Shown: in pieces, positions 1 through 5,360 of the stretch
Layout of the letters: every line of letters begins with the position of its first letter
Numbering within the stretch: the first letter of the stretch is position 1
DNA from: Proteobacteria bacterium UBA6492
GTDB lineage: Bacteria > Pseudomonadota > Gammaproteobacteria > UBA6429 > Thiohalophilaceae
Direction: 5' to 3'
Length of the DNA: 5,360 nucleotides
NCBI GenBank assembly: GCA_002436485.1
Contig: DJMK01000029.1
Location: forward strand, 1-5,360
Notes under the pieces: model-generated
Seen by the model: only the letters and a program-made list of their open reading frames with translations
Databases searched by the model: none
Told to the model about the DNA's origin: nothing
Translations under genes and position numbers: made by a program

Positions 1-1200
1 ATGTCAAAGTCCAAGGGCAACGTGCTGGATCCGATAGATCTTATTGATGGTATCGATCTCGAGTCACTGGTAAAGAAACGGACCAGCGGCATGATGCAAC
101 CACAAAAAGCGGAGAAAATTGCCAAGCAAACCCGCAAGGAATTTCCTGATGGCATCCCCGCTTTTGGCACGGATGCATTACGTTTTACCTATGCCGCACT
201 GGGCTCTACCGGGCGTGATATCAACTTCGATTTAAAACGTATCGAAGGTTACCGCAACTTCTGTAACAAGTTATGGAACGCTGCGCGCTATGTCTTGATG
301 AATACCGAGGGCGAAGATATCGGTATTGGCAGTAAAGACATCCAACTGAGCGCTGCCGACAAATGGATCAAATCCCGTTTGCAGGAAACTATTGATACTG
401 TCCACAGGGCGATCAAGGGATACCGGTTTGATCTCATAGCCAGCGCCATTTACGACTTTGTCTGGCATGACTACTGTGACTGGTACCTCGAACTGTCCAA
501 GCCGTCATTGATGAACGAAAACAGCACGCCCGCTGAAAAACGCGGTACCCGTCAGACCCTGGTAACCGTGCTGGAAGCCCTGCTGCGGCTTGCCCATCCT
601 GTTATTCCGTTTATTACTGAAGAAATTTGGCAACGGGTCGCACCGCTATGCCAGATTAAAGAAACTGCCATCATGCTTGAACCCTATCCCGAAGCTGATG
701 AAAGTCTGATCGACCCGTCTGCCAGTGCAGACATGGAATGGGTACAGGCATTTGTACTTGGCGTACGTAAAATCCGCAGTGGCATGGACATCAAGCCCGG
801 CAAAGCATTACCAGTTCTACTACAGGGCGGAACTGCCGAGGACAAGCAACGGCTGGAATCAAACCAGGTTTATCTCACCAGCCTGGCCAGGCTCGAATCG
901 ATTACCTGGTTAAACGATGCTGATGACGCACCGGAATCGGCAACCGCCCTGGTTGGCGAGATGAAACTCCTGATACCCATGGCCGGTTTGATTGATAAAG
1001 ACGCCGAAGTTGCTCGTCTGCAAAAAGAACACGACAGGAAACAGCAGGAATATGCACGGGTTGAAGCCAAGCTGGCTAATGAAAACTTTGTCGCAAAGGC
1101 CCCTGCTGCAGTAGTTGAAAAAGAACGTAGCAAACTCTCTGAAATCAAGATCGCGATGGAAAAACTGCAGGAACAGCTCGACAAGATCAGCAAATTATAA
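1..1200 (+). CDS. valS: Valyl-tRNA synthetase, C-terminal part (5'-truncated by window edge)
   Basis: ValRS is the cytoplasmic class I synthetase that attaches valine to tRNA-Val and edits mischarged threonine. Only the last 399 residues are visible. The first codon is the Met of the KMSKS ATP-binding loop (MSKSKGN, residues 1-7), so the ATG at position 1 is internal and the catalytic core plus the CP1 editing domain lie upstream. Motifs follow in the order expected for ValRS: KRTSGMMQP (26-34), GTDALRF (56-62), GRDINFD (71-77) and NFCNKLWNA (86-94). Next come the helical anticodon-binding domain (about 115-215, with DYCDWYLELSKP at 157-168 and HPVIPFITEEIW at 199-210) and the C-terminal coiled-coil arm that contacts tRNA (about 330-398, with ENFVAKAP at 361-368). 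E. coli ValRS is about 951 residues with KMSKS near 554, so the tail has its full normal length. The frame is intact and ends in TAA. It is convergent with the minus-strand cluster and appears functionally separate from it. Confidence 0.98.
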   Translation: MSKSKGNVLDPIDLIDGIDLESLVKKRTSGMMQPQKAEKIAKQTRKEFPDGIPAFGTDALRFTYAALGSTGRDINFDLKRIEGYRNFCNKLWNAARYVLMNTEGEDIGIGSKDIQLSAADKWIKSRLQETIDTVHRAIKGYRFDLIASAIYDFVWHDYCDWYLELSKPSLMNENSTPAEKRGTRQTLVTVLEALLRLAHPVIPFITEEIWQRVAPLCQIKETAIMLEPYPEADESLIDPSASADMEWVQAFVLGVRKIRSGMDIKPGKALPVLLQGGTAEDKQRLESNQVYLTSLARLESITWLNDADDAPESATALVGEMKLLIPMAGLIDKDAEVARLQKEHDRKQQEYARVEAKLANENFVAKAPAAVVEKERSKLSEIKIAMEKLQEQLDKISKL

Positions 1201-1213
1201 CAACGCGGTTATA
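1196..1213. other. Short inverted repeat spanning both convergent stop codons
   Basis: A perfect 6-base inverted repeat, TATAAC (1196-1201) and GTTATA (1208-1213), encloses the 6-base loop AACGCG. The left arm contains the valS stop codon and the right arm contains the TAA stop of the minus-strand DUF2970 gene. The stem is AT-rich and no T-run follows on either strand, so it does not look like a classical intrinsic terminator. It could be a weak bidirectional pause site or simply a result of two TAA codons facing each other. Only the repeat itself is directly supported; any function is inference. Confidence 0.3.
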
Positions 1214-1433
1214 CCCCGGCTGAGGACAGGGCAAATTTCACTGCCAACATCACCAGAAAAATAAAAATTGCAACGCCGATCAGGCCAACCACGATATATT
1301 GCCATGGTTTACCGTGCTTGAAATCACGTTCGTAATTTTTTCGACTCTGCACGCCCAGAAACGCGGACAAAACGCTCATGGTTACATCCCACAAGTTGGG
1401 TTCTTTTCGATTATCCTGGCTATCCATTGTCAT
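1209..1433 (-). CDS. DUF2970 family small single-span membrane protein
   Basis: This is a 74-residue protein of unknown function. The N-terminal half is polar and carries the motif I recognise as DUF2970, VLSAFLGVQSRKNYERDF (residues 21-38). One hydrophobic helix follows (about 46-69, rich in V/I/L/F), then a four-residue tail. The basic segment RKNYERDFKHGK just before the helix suggests the N-terminus lies in the cytoplasm by the positive-inside rule. There is no signal peptide. Two starts are possible: ATG at 1433 (MTMDSQ) and ATG at 1427 (MDSQ, 72 residues). The only Shine-Dalgarno-like stretch, AAAGA at 1439-1435, is 1 base from the first ATG and 7 from the second, so the shorter form may be the real one. 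The gene begins 25 bases after the DUF3999 stop, probably as the last cistron of the same transcript. The family assignment is from remembered pattern. No biochemical role is known to me. Confidence 0.88.
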   Translation of the reverse strand: MTMDSQDNRKEPNLWDVTMSVLSAFLGVQSRKNYERDFKHGKPWQYIVVGLIGVAIFIFLVMLAVKFALSSAGV

Positions 1434-1434
1434 A

Positions 1435-1439
1435 TCTTT
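1435..1439 (-). promoter_or_regulatory. Weak ribosome binding site deciding the DUF2970 start
   Basis: Read on the minus strand, AAAGA lies in the 25-base gap between the DUF3999 stop and the DUF2970 gene. It is the only purine-rich stretch near the start. Its spacing of 7 bases favours the ATG at 1427 over the ATG at 1433, where the spacing would be only 1 base. No GGAG-type core is present, so translation may be weak or may rely on ribosomes arriving from the upstream gene. Confidence 0.35.
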
Positions 1440-1458
1440 AATGAGTTAAAATTTGATT

Positions 1459-2832
1459 TTACTCTGCCGTATCGTTTTTTTCCATTTGCCGATACAAGCG
1501 TAACACCATGATAGCCAGTACGATGACGCCCAGTACCAGAACGATCCAAAGAATGTATTGCTTCCAGTCGACCGCTGGCCTGGGAGGTTGTAAGCGCGAT
1601 TTATCACCCAGTTGCACGACAGATCCTAATTGCGCAGATTTAATTAACTTGCCCTGCTGACGTAACTCATCTTCATTAAACATGAGTTGTGGTAGTGGTG
1701 TACTTTGCCTTTTTACCCGGGCGCTGCCATAAGCAAGCGTATAGGGCGCCTCGCCCTGCGCCACGAATAACAGCTGCTCAGGCAACCAGCCAAGACTTAA
1801 TTGTGGTGCATCACCCAGTCGTCCTTCAGTATCAACAACCTGAATGCGCCAGTGCGTGTCCGTGGTATAGGGAAGATGTATCGGAGCCGTCGAAACACGC
1901 TCGTTTTCATACTGCAAATCATAAATAATCCCAGAGTAACGCATGAACCAGGGACCTTTTATATCACGCGCTGATTCAATGGATACCCTTGCCAGGGTAT
2001 TGCGTTGTAGGTTTTTAATTTGCAACCGGTCAGCCGGTAAAACACTCCCTGTATAAAAATAATAAGCATTTTGCGTTTCGTCCTGCTGCTTAACCTCGTA
2101 ATTGCTCCATTGGCGGGGTTGTTCCGAGTAACTTACAGGCGATCTTGCCTTGACACTGCTTAATTCGATGGGAGCTTCACCCTGCCAGTTGATACGAAAA
2201 TAACGGTACTTCTTACCGGCAAACTCGACTTCATTGCGTGCCAGCTTGTGACCAGCATAATGTAAATGGCTCAGCACATGGCCTGACACAATACGTTGCC
2301 AGTTATTCAGGTCGTTACTGGCTTCCAGGTTGATGCGTACCACAAAATCCGGATGCGTTTCGACCCAGCCAAACTCCATTTCGCTAAACACCTGCTCATA
2401 CTCGCTGGCATCCAGAAGGTAACCATTGAGAACACGATCGGCAGGTTCTTGCTTGCCATAGTTCATATCGATGATGGCACCTTTTTCATTCGTTGTGATA
2501 CGTACATTCAAGTCTCCATTCGACTGCAATGAGGACTTGCTTTTATATAACGGAAATAATTTGAGTTCCTTGTCTGGTTGTTGCTCCCTGACACGATTTT
2601 CCAGGCGACGAATATAATGTGGCACCGTCTCGCCACGGCTATTAAAAATACGCAAATCGCCCCGATCACTTCTGGTGAGACCCTGGTATATTTTTTCTGT
2701 CAGTTCGAGCGTGTAGATCGCGCCATCGCCATCAACTTCCAGGCTGTAACCATAGGCAAAATCCGTTTTATCCACTGCATATGACGCATAAGGCCAGAAT
2801 GCAAACAGACTGATTAACAGTATCTTTCTCAT
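1459..2832 (-). CDS. DUF3999 family secreted, membrane-anchored protein
   Basis: This 457-residue protein has no established function. A Sec signal peptide is clear: MRK, a hydrophobic core (residues 4-15), and a small-residue cleavage site ASYA before V20. The mature N-terminal part carries the DUF3999 hallmark, with YQGLTRSDRGDLRIFN (49-64) and ETVPH (68-72). The middle (about 130-350) looks beta-rich. A segment at about 165-230 (INLEASNDLNNWQRI, then KYRYFRINW, then IELSSVKA) has the layout of a discoidin/F5-8 type C-like sandwich, and a weaker second copy may run from about 280 to 350. One membrane helix lies at 426-444, followed by a short charged tail (RLYRQMEKNDTAE). The expected topology is a large periplasmic domain fixed to the inner membrane with a cytoplasmic C-terminus. 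The start is supported by a strong Shine-Dalgarno site and by the ATGA overlap with the DUF2339 stop. The tight coupling points to a joint role with that protein. Family membership is confident; ligand binding is speculation. Confidence 0.92.
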   Translation of the reverse strand: MRKILLISLFAFWPYASYAVDKTDFAYGYSLEVDGDGAIYTLELTEKIYQGLTRSDRGDLRIFNSRGETVPHYIRRLENRVREQQPDKELKLFPLYKSKSSLQSNGDLNVRITTNEKGAIIDMNYGKQEPADRVLNGYLLDASEYEQVFSEMEFGWVETHPDFVVRINLEASNDLNNWQRIVSGHVLSHLHYAGHKLARNEVEFAGKKYRYFRINWQGEAPIELSSVKARSPVSYSEQPRQWSNYEVKQQDETQNAYYFYTGSVLPADRLQIKNLQRNTLARVSIESARDIKGPWFMRYSGIIYDLQYENERVSTAPIHLPYTTDTHWRIQVVDTEGRLGDAPQLSLGWLPEQLLFVAQGEAPYTLAYGSARVKRQSTPLPQLMFNEDELRQQGKLIKSAQLGSVVQLGDKSRLQPPRPAVDWKQYILWIVLVLGVIVLAIMVLRLYRQMEKNDTAE

Positions 2833-5360
2833 GACTCCACCTCAGTTATGTCATTTTCGTCTTCTTCTGCACGTGGAGGCAAAGGCGACAGGTAATATCC
2901 AAATACCACGGTCAAGCCACCAACCACGAGCAGGGAAATAATAATCGCCAGCGTGTTTGCTTTGGACAGGTCAAACAGAAACAATTTTGCCACGACCACG
3001 GCAAATAAACCCAGCCCGGTAAACCATAAATGACGCTTCCCTTTTTTGCTGGCATACAACATGGTTGAGAGTGCCACGATGGTCCACACAACTGAAATTG
3101 TTGCCTTGAATTCCACCGCGTGCATCAAGCGCGTCAAATCATAGGGAATTTCAAACCAGTGATGAATTGAACGTGCAATCATGCCGTTGAGCCAGGCAAA
3201 TGCAATGCCCGCAATCATATATGGCATATTCTGCTTTAATCCTGTGGACTTGAGTATATTCTGCGCTTCGAGCTGATTGCGCCAGACAATCATCAGGTAC
3301 AACAGGAAAGCAACCAGTAAATCCACCGGATTAATCAATGGAACGTAGACCAGCGGCCATGGATTACCCTCATGCAATACACCAAAAGCAAGTGCATTCA
3401 ATGCCAGAACAAGCATGACTGGTGCTGCACCGACACCCATATACCACGTGAAATGTTCTGCCAGTGGCCAACGCAGGGCTTTACCACGCGCTATTAACAG
3501 GAACATAAGTAGTGCGGGTGTTAACACGTAAGCCACGTCGCGCCATGCACGTCCGCCCGCCACGAGCTCATCGACAAGCCAGGCCATTTCCCGGCTAACA
3601 AAAATCATCACGAACCAGAAGCCAACGATATGTTGCCACTTGATGATATTTTGCTGTTCGATTGTCCGATACCGGTACAAAAGAAAATAAAATACCAGCA
3701 GCGTCGCGGGCCATACAGCCCAACCGTATTGCCCCAGTGGGTGCGCAAAGCCCACCAGCTCTACCATACCCAGTAATACAAACATGGCCGGTAACATGGT
3801 AAGGAAAAGTCCACGCAACGGCACCCAGCCTAATTTTTGTTCCAGCAGGAAAGCCAACAAATAACTACCAGTGGCGAAGGCTATCAACCACAACAATGTA
3901 TTTTTCACCGTACTGACATGCACGGAGATTTCCTGTATACCTGCGCCATACCACCAAGCCAGGCCCCAGACCAGCAATGGCACATGCAAAGAAAGTTCCC
4001 AGTCCCGCAAGGATGCGCGGTTTCTATATAAATAGTAACTGGAAAACAAACCAGCCACGCTGATCGTCAGAGCCCCCAGGTACATCCCGTTGAATACGAT
4101 AACGTCACGGACGGGACTACTCACGTCAAGTAAGAAAAAATAACCCGAACCAAATTGCAGCAACAGACCAAACGCCCTTGCCAGTACGCGGTGTTGCCGG
4201 ACACCGACCCAGACGATGGCAGCACCTTCCAGTGCCCAGGCTGCTGCTGTCCAGCGACCATCCAGGGCAAGCGGAATAGCAAGAGAACCAAACACCACAC
4301 CCAACGCAAGAAAGGCTTCTGTTAACAAGCGCATCCCTTCAGGTCCACGCCGCCACAATGCTGATGCCAGAAATATATAAAAACCACTGATCGCCAGCGC
4401 ACTAAACGCCATGCCATATTGCATCTCGTGTACCAGCGCACTTTGCAAGGCAAAGCTGATTATGGGAACGCCAAACACGAGCGTGCTATCGACATATCCC
4501 TTGAGCTTCGGCGGTTGTCGGTAAGCAAACAGGACAGCGATGATAACGAAAAAAACGAAAAACAAAATCAGGAAGGGTTCAACGCTGGCAAAATATTCCG
4601 GTCGGTAGTATTTAGCTCCCCATAAACTACCAATCACAAAGGTAAATACAAAACCCACCAGGTTCAAAATACGCCATGAGCGATACCAGGCTACCCCGAC
4701 GATACCTGCATTCAACAACGCATAGTAACTAAAAAGTATTACATGGTTGCCTGTCCCGGTCGAAGCCAGCACTGGCGCAAGAAACCCACCCACCGCACCA
4801 TAGATCGCAAGGTATTTTGCGTTCTGTAAGACTGCAAGTATCGCAGAGAATGCAACCAGCCCAACCATGATTAAAAACGCCAGCCCCATGGGCAACATGG
4901 CATACAGCTTGGCCGCCCCAAACACAGTTAAGTACAGTACACCGACACCAGCACCCTGCAGCAACAATGCGTATACATGTTTTTTATCTCTGACCCGCCA
5001 TCCGACTACCACCAATACAATTCCCAGCAAACCAGCGCCAGCCAACCTTAGTTCGACTGGCAACATGGTATGGTCGTATGCATACTTGATCAGAAAGCCA
5101 ACACCAAAGAACAACACGACCAGGCCCACCTTGAGCACCACGTTACCGTCTGTGAAAAAGTGCTTCACATGGCTAATTATCTTGTCCAGTAAAGGCTCAG
5201 ATTGTTGCCATTTGCTCACATCCTGTTGTGTTCGGGTGGACGAGAATGTTGGTGCGGGCTCTGCGGTTTCAGCGACCTCGGTATCATACAAGGAAGGCGT
5301 TATCTCTGGTTTACTGACCGGTTGCGCCTGTGGTTCAGGTGTCACCGGTTCGGCGGGTTT
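2829..5360 (-). CDS. DUF2339 family polytopic membrane protein (N-terminus outside window)
   Basis: At least 843 residues are visible. The frame is open to the right edge (KPAEP before the GTG at 5345), so that GTG is most likely an internal Val and the gene starts upstream. Residue numbers here count from that GTG. Residues 1-50 are a Pro/Glu/Ala-rich, low-complexity hydrophilic linker. Roughly 24-26 hydrophobic helices then run from about 69 to 829, ending in an acidic tail (RAEEDENDITEVES). DUF2339 hallmarks are visible: LKVGLVVLFFGVGFLIKYA (71-89), WALEGAAIVWVGVRQHR (370-386), RSIHHW (725-730), SVVWTIVAL (761-769) and AKLFLFDLS (786-794), then the final GYYLSPLPP (826-834). Family members usually carry a further N-terminal helix and a coiled coil, which would lie upstream here. 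The function is unknown. Recurrent charged residues within the helices (K87, E373, K787, D792) would suit a transporter or membrane enzyme, but I cannot assign one. It is the first visible gene of the minus-strand operon. No frameshift is seen. Confidence 0.93.
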   Translation of the reverse strand, partial: KPAEPVTPEPQAQPVSKPEITPSLYDTEVAETAEPAPTFSSTRTQQDVSKWQQSEPLLDKIISHVKHFFTDGNVVLKVGLVVLFFGVGFLIKYAYDHTMLPVELRLAGAGLLGIVLVVVGWRVRDKKHVYALLLQGAGVGVLYLTVFGAAKLYAMLPMGLAFLIMVGLVAFSAILAVLQNAKYLAIYGAVGGFLAPVLASTGTGNHVILFSYYALLNAGIVGVAWYRSWRILNLVGFVFTFVIGSLWGAKYYRPEYFASVEPFLILFFVFFVIIAVLFAYRQPPKLKGYVDSTLVFGVPIISFALQSALVHEMQYGMAFSALAISGFYIFLASALWRRGPEGMRLLTEAFLALGVVFGSLAIPLALDGRWTAAAWALEGAAIVWVGVRQHRVLARAFGLLLQFGSGYFFLLDVSSPVRDVIVFNGMYLGALTISVAGLFSSYYLYRNRASLRDWELSLHVPLLVWGLAWWYGAGIQEISVHVSTVKNTLLWLIAFATGSYLLAFLLEQKLGWVPLRGLFLTMLPAMFVLLGMVELVGFAHPLGQYGWAVWPATLLVFYFLLYRYRTIEQQNIIKWQHIVGFWFVMIFVSREMAWLVDELVAGGRAWRDVAYVLTPALLMFLLIARGKALRWPLAEHFTWYMGVGAAPVMLVLALNALAFGVLHEGNPWPLVYVPLINPVDLLVAFLLYLMIVWRNQLEAQNILKSTGLKQNMPYMIAGIAFAWLNGMIARSIHHWFEIPYDLTRLMHAVEFKATISVVWTIVALSTMLYASKKGKRHLWFTGLGLFAVVVAKLFLFDLSKANTLAIIISLLVVGGLTVVFGYYLSPLPPRAEEDENDITEVES
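2835..2843 (-). promoter_or_regulatory. Strong ribosome binding site for the DUF3999 gene
   Basis: Read on the minus strand, GAGGTGGAG sits just before the ATG at 2832. Its GAGGTG part matches the anti-Shine-Dalgarno end of 16S rRNA and leaves 5 bases before the start codon. The site lies inside the last codons of the DUF2339 gene. Together with the 4-base ATGA overlap, this makes translational coupling of the two proteins likely while still allowing independent initiation. Confidence 0.75.

Noticed and set aside
1..3. ATG at the first base as a gene start
   Set aside because: It encodes the Met of the KMSKS loop of ValRS. A real synthetase has about 550 residues before it, so the frame is simply cut by the window.
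870..1193. 107-codon open frame on the minus strand, Ser/Ala/Cys-rich
   Set aside because: It lies wholly antisense to the conserved valS 3' end. Its composition is what the reverse strand of a Lys/Glu-rich coiled coil gives, and it has no recognisable domain.
1448..1460. AAAAT/ATTTT inverted repeat near the DUF3999 stop
   Set aside because: A 5-base pure A/T stem in an AT-rich gap is expected by chance and would not be stable as a terminator.
1299..1511. 70-codon open frame on the plus strand over the DUF2970 gene and the intergenic gap
   Set aside because: It is antisense to a recognised family member and to the C-terminus of the DUF3999 protein, and shows no family motif.
4121..4309. 62-codon frame on the minus strand inside the DUF2339 gene
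   Set aside because: It is an out-of-frame shadow of the same strand's membrane-protein gene, whose own frame carries the family motifs throughout.
5343..5345. GTG as the start codon of the DUF2339 protein
   Set aside because: The frame stays open to the edge with the same Pro/Glu-rich composition, and no ribosome binding site can be judged in the 15 remaining bases.
1..5360. Search for a novel mobile, defence or repeat-based system
   Set aside because: I found no direct repeat arrays, transposase motifs, tRNA genes or att-like duplications by eye. The content is a housekeeping gene plus a conserved cluster of unknown function.

Overview
The window reads as ordinary chromosomal DNA of a gammaproteobacterium of moderate GC content. 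The main clue is the valyl-tRNA synthetase fragment, whose C-terminal part matches the Escherichia coli ValRS pattern almost motif for motif as I remember it. I cannot name a genus. I see no RNA genes, mobile elements, CRISPR repeats or phage genes, and base composition is even throughout.

Layout: positions 1-1200 (+ strand) hold the last 399 codons of valS. The window opens inside the KMSKS loop, so the Rossmann catalytic core lies upstream. Facing it on the minus strand is a compact three-gene cluster, read from the right edge leftwards: a very large polytopic DUF2339 membrane protein (5360-2829, N-terminus cut off by the window edge), a secreted and membrane-anchored DUF3999 protein (2832-1459), and a small single-span DUF2970 protein (1433-1209). 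The first two overlap by 4 bases (ATGA). The third follows after 25 bases. The last gene ends only 8 bases from the valS stop, tail to tail. No stretch longer than 25 bases is free of coding sequence.

How the genes may work together: ValRS is housekeeping and probably unrelated to the opposite-strand cluster. The DUF2339/DUF3999 pair is a recurrent gene neighbourhood in Proteobacteria with no established function that I know of. Here the predicted topology (about 25 membrane helices, then a periplasmic beta-rich protein on a C-terminal anchor) and the tight translational coupling suggest the two act as one inner-membrane/periplasm complex. The small DUF2970 protein may be an accessory subunit or only a co-transcribed neighbour. 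The operon promoter and the true start of the DUF2339 gene lie beyond position 5360.
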